This document shows positions 41,966 through 51,860 of a stretch of 64,000 bases of DNA, piece after piece. Source of the DNA: Alphaproteobacteria bacterium (lineage in GTDB: Bacteria; Pseudomonadota; Alphaproteobacteria; Rhodobacterales; Rhodobacteraceae); NCBI GenBank assembly GCA_030428355.1, contig JAUIBL010000011.1, forward strand, positions 22,708-86,707. The letters are read 5' to 3'. The position numbers were made by a program, and so were the translations under genes. Position 1 is the first letter of the stretch, and the number at the start of each line of letters is the position of its first letter. The notes beneath the pieces are model-generated. The model was not told the DNA's origin and ran no database searches. It saw only the letters and a program-made list of their open reading frames with translations.

Positions 41966-43441
41966 TCAGTCCTTGGCCTCGAACCGGTCGGCGATCAGCC
42001 GGTCGAGCGCCCGCACCCCCCAGCCGGTGGCGCCTTTGGGCGACAGGTCCTGATCGGATTTCACATGGGCGACGCCGGCGATGTCGAGGTGAATCCACGG
42101 CATGTCGTCCTTGACAAACCGCTTGAGGAACTGCGCCGCCGTGATCGAGCCAGCGGGACGGCCGCCGATGTTCTTCATGTCGGCCACCGGGGATTTCAGC
42201 ATGTCGTCATAAGCCTGTCCCAGAGGCATCCGCCACGCGCCCTCGCGCTCGGTCTCGGCGGCCTTGAGGAACGCCCCGGCAAAGCTGTCGTCATTGGAAT
42301 AGACGGCGGCATTCTCGTGCCCCAGCGCGATGATGCAGGCTCCTGTCAGAGTGGCGAGATCAATCATCGCGGCGGGTTTTTCGGTCTCCTGCGCGTGCCA
42401 CATGACATCACACAGCACCAGACGGCCTTCTGCATCGGTGTTCACGACTTCGATCGTGTCACCCTTCATCGACGTCACCACGTCACCCGGACGCACGGCG
42501 CTGCCCGAGGGCATGTTCTCGACCAGCCCCACAAGTCCCACGACATTGGCCTTGGCCTCGCGTTTGGCCACGGCGTGCATGACACCGGCGACCACACCCG
42601 CGCCGCCCATGTCCATGGTCATGTCCTCCATGCCAGCCGCGGGTTTGAGCGAGATGCCCCCGGTGTCGAACACCACCCCCTTGCCGATCAGCGCCAGCGG
42701 GGCGTCGCCCTTGGCCCCACCCTTCCAGCGCATGATGACCACTTTGGAGGGGCTTTCAGACCCCTGCCCCACACAGAGAAGCGCGCGCATGCCCAGCTTT
42801 GCCAGCGCCTTTTCCTCAAGCACCTCAACCTCGACCCCCAGATCGCGCAGAGCTTCCAGCCGCTTGGCGAATTCGGTGGTGGTGAGCACGTTGGCCGGTT
42901 CGTTGACGAGGTTGCGGGTGAAATGCACACCTTCGGCCACGGCGATGCGGGGCGCTGCGGCGGCAGCGGCGTCGTCGGGTTTGGTGCACATGAACGTGGC
43001 CGCACCGTAAGGATCGGATTTCTTGGTCTTGTGATTGTCGAACCCGTAGCCGCGCAGCGCAAGCCCCAGCGCGATTTCCTCGGGCCGCGCGGTGCCTTCG
43101 ACCAGCACGGTCATCGCGGACGATCCCGCAGCCACAGCCAGCGCCGCCCCGGCCTTGCGCGCCAGGTCCGGCGCCGGGCGGCGGGACAGTTTGACCAGAT
43201 CCACCGACTGCGCCTGAAGGCCGGTGGGCCAGTTGAGGGACATCACCTTGCCCTCGGCCAGCTTGTCCCACGCCTCGGACCCGGTGGCCCGCGCCAGCGC
43301 GCCCTTGGTCAGCCGATTGAGCCTGCGCGCGCCCGCGCTGAGTTTCAGATCGGGTGTGACACAGACCGCGATCCGGCCTTCCGCGTTGCTCAGCCCCTCA
43401 AGATCGACCGGCACAAAGGTGAGTGCGCGAAGTTCCGCCAT
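41966..43441 (-). CDS. pepA: leucyl aminopeptidase PepA (M17)
   Basis: 491 residues from ATG 43441 with GGAGCAG upstream. The two-metal site is in LIGKGVVFDTGGISLKPA, MDMGGAG and the signature VNTDAEGRLVLCD (family signature NTDAEGRL). The N-terminal 160 residues are the macro-like domain. It removes N-terminal residues from peptides as a hexamer; E. coli PepA also binds DNA, which is not shown here. Divergent from lptF. Confidence 0.95.
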   Translation of the reverse strand: MAELRALTFVPVDLEGLSNAEGRIAVCVTPDLKLSAGARRLNRLTKGALARATGSEAWDKLAEGKVMSLNWPTGLQAQSVDLVKLSRRPAPDLARKAGAALAVAAGSSAMTVLVEGTARPEEIALGLALRGYGFDNHKTKKSDPYGAATFMCTKPDDAAAAAAPRIAVAEGVHFTRNLVNEPANVLTTTEFAKRLEALRDLGVEVEVLEEKALAKLGMRALLCVGQGSESPSKVVIMRWKGGAKGDAPLALIGKGVVFDTGGISLKPAAGMEDMTMDMGGAGVVAGVMHAVAKREAKANVVGLVGLVENMPSGSAVRPGDVVTSMKGDTIEVVNTDAEGRLVLCDVMWHAQETEKPAAMIDLATLTGACIIALGHENAAVYSNDDSFAGAFLKAAETEREGAWRMPLGQAYDDMLKSPVADMKNIGGRPAGSITAAQFLKRFVKDDMPWIHLDIAGVAHVKSDQDLSPKGATGWGVRALDRLIADRFEAKD

Positions 43442-43573
43442 ATTCTGCTCCGTATGTTGGTTTGGATATAGGGGTAGCGCCCGTGCGCGCGGTTGACCAG
43501 AGGCCGGTTTTCCCGCAAACCCTTGGGTATTGGGCCAGTCCGGCCCACTCCATGTCGTGTGAAGGGGTCCGCT

Positions 43574-44707
43574 GTGCCAAGATTCGACAGATACATGCTG
43601 TCGCAACTCATGGTCCTCTTTGGGTTCTTCGCCTTGGTGCTGGTCGCCGTCTACTGGGTGAACCGCGCCGTGATCCTGTTCGACCGGCTGATTGCCGATG
43701 GTCATTCGGCGGGGGTTTTCCTCGAATTCACCGCCCTCAGCCTGCCCGGCGTGATTGCATTGGTGCTGCCGATGGCGTCGTTTGCCGCCGCCGTTTACGT
43801 GACCAACCGGCTGATGGGCGATTCCGAACTGACCGTGGTACAGGCCACCGGCTACAGCCCGTGGCGGCTGGCGCGGCCGGTGATGCTGTTCGGCGTGATC
43901 GTGGCGCTCATGATGTCGGCGCTGACCCATGTCCTTGTCCCGGCATCGGTGGCGCAGCTCAAGGAGCGTGAGGTCGAGATCTCGGGATCGGTCAGCGCGC
44001 GGCTCTTGCGGGAGGGCACCTTCCTGCATCCCGGCCCCGGCGTGACCTTTTTCATCCGCGAGATCACCCCCGAGGGCGAATTGCGCGACGTCTACCTTTC
44101 CGACCGGCGGCAGACCGACCGCGAAGTCACCTACACCGCCGAGCGCGCCTATGTGGTGCAGGCCGAAGAAGGCCCACGCCTTGTCATGGTGAGCGGCCTT
44201 GCCCAGACGCTGAGGACCGAGACACGGGCGCTTTCGACGACTCTGTTTCAGGATTTCACCTACGACATCAGCACGCTGATCGTGCAGAACCAGAACCTCA
44301 ACCTGCGGCCCCGGCACCTGCCCACATGGGACCTGCTGACCCGACCCGAGGCGATGGCGGCCCTGACCGGCGTGCCTCTGGCGCGGATCAACGAGGAACT
44401 GCATGGCCGGTTCCAGCAGGCGCTTCTGGGTCTCGTGGCCGCGTTGATCGGGTTCTCGACGCTGTTGACCGGAAGCTTCAGCCGCTTTGGGGTGGGACGG
44501 CAGATCGTGATCGCCATCTTCCTGCTGGTGGTCGTCAAGCTGGTCGAAAGCGCCATCACCGATCCGACCCGCAACAGCGCCGCGCTCTGGCCGCTGATCT
44601 ACCTGCCCTCGCTGGTGGGGCTGGCGCTTGCCATGGCGATGCTGCACCTTGCCGCGCGCCCGTTCAGACAGTCGCGGCAGGCCGCCACCCCGGAGGTGTC
44701 GGCATGA
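43574..44707 (+). CDS. lptF: LPS export permease LptF
   Basis: 377 residues from a GTG at 43574 (AAGGGG upstream). Three N-terminal helices (MVLFGFFALVLVAVYWV; GVIALVLPMASFAAAVYV; VMLFGVIVALMMSALTHV), a periplasmic beta-jellyroll (about 130-270) and three C-terminal helices are the LptF/LptG layout. With LptG and LptB it extracts lipopolysaccharide from the inner membrane. Overlaps lptG by four bases. Confidence 0.95.
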   Translation: MPRFDRYMLSQLMVLFGFFALVLVAVYWVNRAVILFDRLIADGHSAGVFLEFTALSLPGVIALVLPMASFAAAVYVTNRLMGDSELTVVQATGYSPWRLARPVMLFGVIVALMMSALTHVLVPASVAQLKEREVEISGSVSARLLREGTFLHPGPGVTFFIREITPEGELRDVYLSDRRQTDREVTYTAERAYVVQAEEGPRLVMVSGLAQTLRTETRALSTTLFQDFTYDISTLIVQNQNLNLRPRHLPTWDLLTRPEAMAALTGVPLARINEELHGRFQQALLGLVAALIGFSTLLTGSFSRFGVGRQIVIAIFLLVVVKLVESAITDPTRNSAALWPLIYLPSLVGLALAMAMLHLAARPFRQSRQAATPEVSA

Positions 44708-45798
44708 TCCTGCACCTGTACTTTGCGCGCCGCTTTCTGTGGACCTTTCTGGCCATTTTCGGAATTTTCTTTCTGTTTCAGGTTCTTCTCGATCTGGTTG
44801 ACCAAATCCGGCGGCTGGACAATTCGGTCAGCTTTGCCGAGGTGATGAAGCTGACGCTGCTCAACACGCCGGAAGGGCTTTACCAGATCCTGCCGCTGGT
44901 GATGATCCTGTCCTCCATCGCGCTTTTCGTGGCGCTCGCGCGGTCGTCGGAACTTGTTGTGGCCCGCGCGGCGGGGCGGTCGGGGCTGACGGCGCAGGTC
45001 GGGCCGGTGGTGGTTGCGGCGCTCATCGGCGGGCTGACGGTGGCGATGGGCAACCCGATCGTGGCGGCCACGTCGAAAGCCTATTCCGACCTGCGCGAGA
45101 CCTACCGCAATGGCGGCACCTCGGCCCTGTCCATCGGCGCGGAAGGGCTGTGGCTGCGCCAGTCCGACCCGCGCGGGCAGACGGTGATCCGGGCGGCGCG
45201 GGCCAATGCCAACGGCACCGTTCTTTATGACGTGATGTTCGTGGCCTATGCCGAAGGCGGTGGCCCGGTACGCCGGATCGAGGCGGCCGAGGCAGAGCTT
45301 GTCGATGGGGCCTGGGCGCTGCGCCAAGCCAAGGTTTGGCCGCTGATCGCCGGGGTCAACCCCGAGACGAATTCCGTGATGCACCCGGAATTGCGCGTCG
45401 CCTCGACCCTGACCGAGGACAGCATCAAGGACCGGTTCGGGCGGCCGTCGGCCATTTCCGTGTGGGAGTTGCAGGGCTTCATCACCGATCTCGAGGACGC
45501 GGGCTTTTCGGCCCGGCGTCACACTGTGTGGTTGCAGATGGAGCTGGCCCGTCCGGTCTTTCTCGTCTCCATGGTGCTGATCGGGGCGGCCTTTACCATG
45601 CGGCACAGCCGGATGGGGGGTACGGGCATCGCGGTTCTGTCAGCGGTTCTTCTTGGATTTTCATTATATTACGTGCGGAACTTCGCGCAGATTCTGGGCG
45701 AGAACGGCCAGTTGAACCCGCTTGCTGCAGCATGGGTGCCGCCGCTGGCCTCGGTGCTGCTGGCCTTGGGTCTGATCCTTCACCGGGAGGACGGATGA
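44704..45798 (+). CDS. lptG: LPS export permease LptG
   Basis: 364 residues. FARRFLWTFLAIFGIFFLFQVLLDLVDQIRR starts the first helix, followed by NTPEGLYQILPLVMILSSIALFVALARSSELVV, a periplasmic jellyroll, and three C-terminal helices. It is the partner of LptF in the LptB2FG transporter. ATGA overlaps occur at both ends, so lptF-lptG-lptD are translated as a set. Confidence 0.95.
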   Translation: MILHLYFARRFLWTFLAIFGIFFLFQVLLDLVDQIRRLDNSVSFAEVMKLTLLNTPEGLYQILPLVMILSSIALFVALARSSELVVARAAGRSGLTAQVGPVVVAALIGGLTVAMGNPIVAATSKAYSDLRETYRNGGTSALSIGAEGLWLRQSDPRGQTVIRAARANANGTVLYDVMFVAYAEGGGPVRRIEAAEAELVDGAWALRQAKVWPLIAGVNPETNSVMHPELRVASTLTEDSIKDRFGRPSAISVWELQGFITDLEDAGFSARRHTVWLQMELARPVFLVSMVLIGAAFTMRHSRMGGTGIAVLSAVLLGFSLYYVRNFAQILGENGQLNPLAAAWVPPLASVLLALGLILHREDG

Positions 45799-47951
45799 TG
45801 CGGTGGTCGCTTCTTGCTGCGGTGGCGGCCGCGCTGCTCTGGTCCGCGCCCTCGCAGGCCCAATCCAGCGATGTGATGCTTCTGGCGGATCAGGTGCTGG
45901 TCGAACGGGGCGGCGACACGCTCGTGGCCACCGGCAATGTCGAGGCGCTGTACGACGGAACACGGCTGACGGCGTCGTCGATCATCTACGACCGCGCCAG
46001 CGACAGCGTCGAGATCCAGGGGCCGATCCGGATCACCCAGCCCAATGGCGACGTGTTGACCGCAACCCAGGCAGAGCTGGATCAGGGATTTCAGAACGGG
46101 TTGCTGGAAAGCGCGCGCTTCGTGCTGGACGAGCAGCTTCAGATCGCCTCGGCCCGCGCCGCGCGGGTAGACGGCCGCTACACCGCCATGAGCCAGGTGG
46201 CGGCAACCTCGTGCCAGGTCTGCGGCAGCGACCGCCCGCCGCTCTGGGCGATCCGGGCGACCCGCGTGGTGCATGATGCCGAGGAACGCCAGATCTATTT
46301 CGACGATGCGCAACTGCGGGTTCTGGGTGTGCCCGTGTTCTACATTCCCCGGATGCGCCTGCCCGATCCGACGCTTGACCGCGCGCGGGGGTTCCTGATC
46401 CCGGAGCTCAAGACCTCGAGCCTTTTGGGCTTTGGCATCAAACTGCCCTACTTCATTCCGATCGGGGATCACACCGACCTGACGCTGACGCCCTATCTGT
46501 CACCGGTCACCCGGACGCTTGAGATGCGGTACCGGCAGGCGTTCCGGACGGGCAATATCACCGTCAACGGCGCGATCAGCCGCGACACTCTGCAAAGCGG
46601 CGAGGCGCGCGGGTTGCTGTTTGCCGAAGGCGCGTTCTCGCTGCCGCGGAATTTCCGCCTGTCCTTCGACATCGAAGCGGTGAGCGATGACGCCTATCTC
46701 AACGACTACAACAGCGACTTCAAGAAAGACCGGCTGGACAGCGCGGTGACCCTGACCCGCGCGCAGCGGGACAGCTTTTTCTCGTTAGGGCTGATCCATT
46801 ATGAAAGCCTGACCGATGGCGAGAACAACGCCACGCAACCGACGATCATCGGCGACCTGCGCTACAACCGCCGGTTCTTTCCCAACCGCGTCGGCGGCGA
46901 GGTGCGGCTAGGGTTTCAGTTGCATGGACATTACCGCTATTCGGACACCGACATCGACGGCCCTGATGCCGACAGCGTGGTCGACGGGCGCGATCTGGCA
47001 CGGGCCAATCTCGACCTGAGCTGGCGCGACCGCTGGACCCTGCCGGGAGGGCTGCGGGCCGGGGCGGTGACACAGCTTTGGATCGATCACTTCATCGTCG
47101 AACAGGATGCACTGGCCGAAGGGGATTACACCGAAGTGACTCCCGCCGCATCGCTGGAACTGCGCTGGCCGCTGGTCAAGGCATCGCCCGATGGCGCGCG
47201 GGTTCTGCTCGAGCCCGTGGCGCAGGTCGGCTGGATCGGCGGTGACCGGTCGGGTGTTCCGAACGACGAAAGCACCCGCGTCGAATTCGACGAAGGCAAT
47301 CTTCTGTCACTGTCGCGATTCCCCGCTCCGGACCGGCGCGAACGGGGGCTGATCGGGGCCGCAGGCCTGCGCTGGATGCGCGAAGACCCCGAAGGCTGGC
47401 GCGCCTCGCTGGTTCTGGGGCGGGTCTGGCGCGACGAGGTGGATGCCGCCTTCTCGCGGTCCTCGGGGCAGGACGACAGCCTGTCCGACTGGCTGATCGC
47501 CGGGCAATTCGCCCATCAGACCGGATTGCAGCTCATGGCGCGCGGGCTTTACGACACGGCGGACACCCGCTTTACCAAGGCCGAGATGCGCGCCAGCCTC
47601 ACCCGCGACCGGTACGCGTTGGACGCGTCCTACATCCTGCTGACCACCGATCCGCAGGAAGACCGCAACGATGCGCAATCGCAATGGCGGGTGAACGGAC
47701 GCTACAGCATCGACCGCAACTGGACCGCCACCGGCAACACCCGATACGACATCGCCGAGGGACAGTTCCTTCAGGCGGGGATCGGGGCCGAATACCGCAA
47801 CGAATGTGTCGCGGTGGACTTTTCGGTCTCGCGCAGCTTTGCCTCTTCCACTAACCTTGAACCATCTACCGATTTCGGCCTGACCGTCGCGCTGACTGGC
47901 TTCAGCACGGGCGGCAGCGGCAAGGAGTACCGACGTTCATGCAACTTCTGA
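45795..47951 (+). CDS. lptD: LPS assembly outer-membrane protein LptD
   Basis: 718 residues from ATG 45795 (GGGAGGACGG upstream; 45798 is a second ATG). A signal peptide ends near SQAQ. Residues about 25-130 are the OstA/LptA-like jellyroll (ADQVLVERGGDTLVATGNVEALYDGTRL). The rest is the outer-membrane barrel, ending with NECVAVDFSVSRSF and a final aromatic Phe. The SCQVCGSD pair and the late cysteines may form the disulfides LptD needs. It inserts LPS into the outer leaflet with LptE. Confidence 0.94.
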   Translation: MMRWSLLAAVAAALLWSAPSQAQSSDVMLLADQVLVERGGDTLVATGNVEALYDGTRLTASSIIYDRASDSVEIQGPIRITQPNGDVLTATQAELDQGFQNGLLESARFVLDEQLQIASARAARVDGRYTAMSQVAATSCQVCGSDRPPLWAIRATRVVHDAEERQIYFDDAQLRVLGVPVFYIPRMRLPDPTLDRARGFLIPELKTSSLLGFGIKLPYFIPIGDHTDLTLTPYLSPVTRTLEMRYRQAFRTGNITVNGAISRDTLQSGEARGLLFAEGAFSLPRNFRLSFDIEAVSDDAYLNDYNSDFKKDRLDSAVTLTRAQRDSFFSLGLIHYESLTDGENNATQPTIIGDLRYNRRFFPNRVGGEVRLGFQLHGHYRYSDTDIDGPDADSVVDGRDLARANLDLSWRDRWTLPGGLRAGAVTQLWIDHFIVEQDALAEGDYTEVTPAASLELRWPLVKASPDGARVLLEPVAQVGWIGGDRSGVPNDESTRVEFDEGNLLSLSRFPAPDRRERGLIGAAGLRWMREDPEGWRASLVLGRVWRDEVDAAFSRSSGQDDSLSDWLIAGQFAHQTGLQLMARGLYDTADTRFTKAEMRASLTRDRYALDASYILLTTDPQEDRNDAQSQWRVNGRYSIDRNWTATGNTRYDIAEGQFLQAGIGAEYRNECVAVDFSVSRSFASSTNLEPSTDFGLTVALTGFSTGGSGKEYRRSCNF

Positions 47952-49168
47952 ACACGTCCATCCGCAAACTGAGCGCCCTCGCGCTTGGCGTGACCCTGGC
48001 CCTTGGCCCGGTCTCTGCCAGCGCGCAGAACCTGTTTGCGCCGGTCATCCGCGTCAATGACAGTGTGGTCACAGCCTACGAGCTTGAACAGCGCGAGCGG
48101 ATGCTCACGGTGCTGAACGCGCCCGGCAACCCCGCCGAGGTGGCCCGCGAACAACTGATCGACGACCGGCTGCGGATTCAGGCCGCCGAGGCGGCTGGCA
48201 TCATTCCGACCCCGGAAGAGGTGCTGGACGGCATGGAGGAATTCGCACAGCGCGCCAATCTTTCGCGCGACGAATTCATCCGCGCGCTGGAAGGCAGTGG
48301 CGTGTCGGCGCAGACCTTCCGCGATTTCGTGCGCGCCGGTCTGAGCTGGCGTCTGCTGGTGCAGTCACGCTTTGCCGGTCGGGTGAACCTGTCCGAAGCC
48401 GAAATCGACCACGCGATGGGCGCGTCCGGCGGATCGTCGGTGCGGGTGCTGTTGTCCGAGATCATCATGCCCGCCCCGCCGCAACAGGCCGAGGCGGTGC
48501 GCGCCCGGGCCGAGCGGATCAGCCAGATCACCTCCGAGGCCGAATTCTCGGCGCAGGCGCGGCAGTTCTCGGCCACCGCAACCCGCGGTGCCGGGGGCCG
48601 TCTGCCCTGGCAGAACCTTGAAGACCTGCCGCCGGTGCTGCGCCCGCTTGTTCTGGCGCTGGCCCCGGGCGAGGTGACCGACCCTCTGCCGATCCCCAAC
48701 GCCATCGCCCTGTTCCAGCTTCGGGCGGTCGAGGAAACGGGGTTCACCCCGCCGACTTATTCTGCCATCGAATACGCCGCCTACTACCTGCCCGGCGGAC
48801 GGTCTGACGCCACGCTGGCGCAGGCCCGCGTTCTGGCCAGCAAGGTGGACCGCTGCGACGATCTTTACGGCATCGCGCAAGGCCAGCCCGAAGAGGTGCT
48901 GGAGCGGCAGACCCTGCCGCCCGCGGACATTCCCACCGACATCGCGTTCGAGCTCTCCAAGCTCGATCCCGGCGAGGTGTCGACGGCGCTGACCCGGTCG
49001 AATGGCCAGACGCTGATGTTCCTGATGCTGTGCGGGCGCACCGCCGAGATGAATGACGACGTGACCCGCAACCAGTTTGCGATCGGTCTGCGCAACCAGC
49101 GCCTCAGCTCGCTGGCCGACAGCTATCTTGCCCAATTGCGCGCCGAAGCCCGCATCGTCACGCAATGA
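47939..49168 (+). CDS. SurA-like periplasmic chaperone / peptidyl-prolyl isomerase
   Basis: 409 residues with a signal peptide (residues 1-29, ending SASAQ). The SurA N-domain is visible (RVNDSVVTAYELEQRERML, QLIDDRLRIQAAEAAGI), then one parvulin-like domain (VLLSEIIMPAPPQQAEAV, ARQFSATATRGAGGRLPW) and a C-terminal helix. SurA escorts outer-membrane barrels such as LptD. It overlaps the end of lptD by 13 bases, so client and chaperone are made together. Confidence 0.9.
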   Translation: MQLLNTSIRKLSALALGVTLALGPVSASAQNLFAPVIRVNDSVVTAYELEQRERMLTVLNAPGNPAEVAREQLIDDRLRIQAAEAAGIIPTPEEVLDGMEEFAQRANLSRDEFIRALEGSGVSAQTFRDFVRAGLSWRLLVQSRFAGRVNLSEAEIDHAMGASGGSSVRVLLSEIIMPAPPQQAEAVRARAERISQITSEAEFSAQARQFSATATRGAGGRLPWQNLEDLPPVLRPLVLALAPGEVTDPLPIPNAIALFQLRAVEETGFTPPTYSAIEYAAYYLPGGRSDATLAQARVLASKVDRCDDLYGIAQGQPEEVLERQTLPPADIPTDIAFELSKLDPGEVSTALTRSNGQTLMFLMLCGRTAEMNDDVTRNQFAIGLRNQRLSSLADSYLAQLRAEARIVTQ

Positions 49169-50133
49169 CCCCAGCGCCGATTGCCCTGACCATCGGGGAA
49201 CCGGCCGGGATCGGACCCGAGCTGGCCGGGATGGCGTGGGACGTGCTGCGGGGCGAGGTGCCGTTCTTCCTGATCGGCGATCCGGACCACCTGCCCGAGG
49301 GCACGGACTGGGTCGAGATCGCCGCTCCGGATGAGGTTGCGGCCTGCGGCCCCGCCCTGCCCGTTCTGCCGCACCGCTTTGACGGCCCGCGCATACCGGG
49401 TGTCGCGCAGCCTGCGCAGGCCCGCGGCGTTGTCGCCGTGATTGAACGCGCGGTGGCGCTGGCGGCATCCGGCAAGGCGGGCGGCATCTGCACGCTGCCG
49501 ATCCACAAACAGGCGCTACAGGACGGTGCCGGGTTCGGCTTTCCCGGCCATACGGAGTTTCTTGCGCATCTCTGCGACAGGACCGACGTGGTGATGATGC
49601 TGGCAGGGCCACAGTTGCGGGTGGTGCCGGTGACGATCCATATCCCGTTGTCCGGTGTGCCGCGCAGCCTGACCCGCGATTTGCTGGAGACCCGCATCCG
49701 CATCACCCATGACGCGCTAGTCACACAGTTCGGCATCCCAAAGCCGCGTCTTGCAGTGGCCGGGCTGAACCCCCATGCCGGGGAAGGCGGGAAGATGGGC
49801 ACCGAGGAACAGACGCTGATCGCGCCCGTGCTGGCCGCGCTGCGCAAAGAGGGCCTGAGCCTCGAAGGTCCGATGAGTGCAGACACGATGTTTCACGCCG
49901 CAGCTCGTCAGCGCTATGACGCGGCAATCTGCATGTATCACGATCAGGCGCTGATCCCGATCAAGACGCTGGATTTCGACCGGGGTGTGAACGTGACGCT
50001 GGGACTGCCGATCATCCGCACCTCGCCCGACCATGGCACAGCCTTTGACATTGCCGGCACCGGCACGGCCAATCCAAGCTCGACCATCGAGGCGCTACGG
50101 ATGGCGTGGCAGATGGCCTGCGCGCGGACCTGA
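49165..50133 (+). CDS. pdxA: 4-hydroxythreonine-4-phosphate dehydrogenase
   Basis: 322 residues. [62 protein letters not shown] and [20 protein letters not shown] with [14 protein letters not shown] are the PdxA blocks, including the three metal-binding His. It serves pyridoxal phosphate synthesis. Overlaps surA by four bases; the surA-pdxA-rsmA order is widely conserved. Confidence 0.96.
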   Translation: MTPAPIALTIGEPAGIGPELAGMAWDVLRGEVPFFLIGDPDHLPEGTDWVEIAAPDEVAACGPALPVLPHRFDGPRIPGVAQPAQARGVVAVIERAVALAASGKAGGICTLPIHKQALQDGAGFGFPGHTEFLAHLCDRTDVVMMLAGPQLRVVPVTIHIPLSGVPRSLTRDLLETRIRITHDALVTQFGIPKPRLAVAGLNPHAGEGGKMGTEEQTLIAPVLAALRKEGLSLEGPMSADTMFHAAARQRYDAAICMYHDQALIPIKTLDFDRGVNVTLGLPIIRTSPDHGTAFDIAGTGTANPSSTIEALRMAWQMACART

Positions 50134-50162
50134 GCGATGCGCGAACGGATGGGACGGGATTT

Positions 50163-50183
50163 GCATATTTTCGAAAAGAAGAC
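50163..50183 (-). repeat. possible remnant of the GAAAATATCC-type element
   Basis: Read leftward GTCTTCTTTTCGAAAATATG resembles the head block of copies A to C, without the hairpin. Short, in the pdxA-rsmA gap; could be chance. Confidence 0.3.
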
Positions 50184-50215
50184 GCAGGGGCTTCGCTCGG
50201 TACGCGGAGGCTGTG

Positions 50216-51052
50216 ATGGCCGCACTTGACGGATTGCCGCCCCTGCGCGAGGTGATCGCGACCCACGGGCTGAGTGCGAAGAAAGCGCTGGGGCAGAACT
50301 TTTTGCTGGACCTGAACCTGACCGCCAAGATCGCGCGGCAGGCGGGCGACCTGAGCGGCACGGATGTGCTTGAAGTTGGCCCCGGCCCCGGCGGGCTGAC
50401 GCGCGGGCTTCTGGCCGAAGGGGCGCGCAAGGTGCTGGCGGTCGAGAAGGATTCGCGCTGCCTGCCTGCTCTGGACGAAATCGCGGCGGCCTATCCGGGC
50501 CGGCTCGAGGTGATCGAAGGCGATGCGCTCGAGGTGGATGCGCTGGCGCATCTGACGCCGCCCATCGCGATCTGTGCCAACCTGCCCTACAATGTCGGCA
50601 CCGAATTGCTGGTGCGCTGGCTGACCCCTGCGGTCTGGCCGCCGGTCTGGTCAAGCCTCACCCTGATGTTCCAGAAAGAGGTGGCGCAGCGCATCGTCGC
50701 CAAGCCGGGTGACAAGGCGTATGGCCGTCTGGCCGTGCTGGCGCAATGGCGCTGCGATGCGCATATCGCGATGCACCTGCCGCCCGAGGCCTTCAGCCCG
50801 CCCCCCAAGGTGAGTTCCGCGGTCGTGCATCTGCGCGCCCTGCCCGCGCCTCGGTTCGAAGCGGATGCCAAAGTGCTGGAGCGGGTTGTGGCCGCCGGGT
50901 TCAACCAGCGGCGCAAGATGCTGCGGGCGTCGCTGAAGGGGCTGTCACCGGAGATCGAGGATCACCTGAACGCGGTGGGAATTCCCCCGACCGAGCGGGC
51001 GGAACGGGTGTCGCTCGAGGCGTTCTGCGCATTGGCGCGGCAATTGGCCTGA
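50216..51052 (+). CDS. rsmA: 16S rRNA dimethyladenosine transferase
   Basis: 278 residues from ATG 50216 with GGAGG upstream; the open frame back to 50033 lies over pdxA and is rejected. [37 protein letters not shown] (SAM), [17 protein letters not shown] (catalytic NLPY) and [14 protein letters not shown] are KsgA/RsmA hallmarks. It dimethylates two adenosines near the 16S 3' end during 30S maturation. It is the last gene of the lpt operon. Confidence 0.96.
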   Translation: MAALDGLPPLREVIATHGLSAKKALGQNFLLDLNLTAKIARQAGDLSGTDVLEVGPGPGGLTRGLLAEGARKVLAVEKDSRCLPALDEIAAAYPGRLEVIEGDALEVDALAHLTPPIAICANLPYNVGTELLVRWLTPAVWPPVWSSLTLMFQKEVAQRIVAKPGDKAYGRLAVLAQWRCDAHIAMHLPPEAFSPPPKVSSAVVHLRALPAPRFEADAKVLERVVAAGFNQRRKMLRASLKGLSPEIEDHLNAVGIPPTERAERVSLEAFCALARQLA

Positions 51053-51063
51053 TCCAGACAGCA

Positions 51064-51090
51064 AAAAGCCGGGGCTGATCCCCGGCTTTT
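51064..51090. terminator. bidirectional terminator between rsmA and the DUF4167 gene
   Basis: AAAAGCCGGGG, CTGAT, CCCCGGCTTTT: an 11-pair perfect stem with A/T runs on both sides, placed between two convergent stops. Confidence 0.92.
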
Positions 51091-51093
51091 GAG

Positions 51094-51654
51094 TTATTCC
51101 GCTGCGTCCGGTGTGGCCGCTTCTGCCGGGGCGTCTTCGGCCTTGGGTTCCGGCTTCTTGCGCGGCTTGCGGGGCGCGCGCGGTTTCTTGGGTTTTTCCT
51201 CGGCCTTGGCCTCGGGCGTTTCCACCAGACCACTGTCTTCAGTGGCGTCGCTGGTGTCGATCACATCAGGCTGTGGCGCTTCGGACAGATCGCTAACGGG
51301 CTGTGCCGCGTCGTCCTGATCGCCCCGCGATGCACGATCGGCGTCGCGCTGTGCCTGGCGGTCGCGGTTTTCGCGTTCCTGCTGTTCGCGGCGCGCATCC
51401 TGTTCGCGCTGCGCCTCGCTGAGCAGGCGCATGTAATGTTCGGCGTGCTGCTGGAAGTTTTCCGCGTTGACCCGGTCATTGCTGAGCTGGGCATCACGGG
51501 CGAGCTGGTTGTACTTGTCAATGATCTGTTGCGGCGTACCGCGCACCTTGCCTTCGGGACCGGAACTGTCGAACACACGATTGACGACGTTTCCGACCGA
51601 ATTCGGGCGGTTGCGGTTGTTCTTGTTCCGCGAACGTTTGTTAGAAGAACGCAT
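51094..51654 (-). CDS. DUF4167 domain protein
   Basis: 186 residues from ATG 51654. The N-terminal 75 residues (MRSSNKRSRNKNNRNRPNSV, then NRVFDSSGPEGKVRGTPQQI and AENFQQHAEHYMRLL) are the DUF4167 domain, found almost only in alphaproteobacteria. The remainder is charged and low-complexity, ending in a basic KPRAPRKPRKKPE stretch and an acidic tail, suggesting RNA or ribosome contact. It follows prfA-prmC in a conserved order, but 206 bp separate it from prmC. Confidence 0.88.
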   Translation of the reverse strand: MRSSNKRSRNKNNRNRPNSVGNVVNRVFDSSGPEGKVRGTPQQIIDKYNQLARDAQLSNDRVNAENFQQHAEHYMRLLSEAQREQDARREQQERENRDRQAQRDADRASRGDQDDAAQPVSDLSEAPQPDVIDTSDATEDSGLVETPEAKAEEKPKKPRAPRKPRKKPEPKAEDAPAEAATPDAAE

Positions 51655-51860
51655 ATGTAACTTTCCAGCCTTCTTTTCAGCTGTTTTGCGATTGCTGTGT
51701 GCGCTTTGTGCGCGGGGTCTGTGCAATAGCATCCATGTTTCGGCTTACAATTGCGCGAGAGGGGTGCAAACCAGCCTCGACCGCTGCAATGAGTCCGAGT
51801 AACCACGTCCGACCCTGCCTTACAAGCAGAATTTGCGTCGAAAGGTTCGGATTCTTGCTC

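Noticed and set aside
43531..43547. TGGGCC/GGCCCA hairpin before lptF as a riboswitch
   Set aside because: Only a six-pair stem in a GC-rich leader; no second structural element.
43398..43611. Short minus-strand frames upstream of pepA
   Set aside because: They overlap the lptF start and the pepA start in other frames; nothing supports translation.
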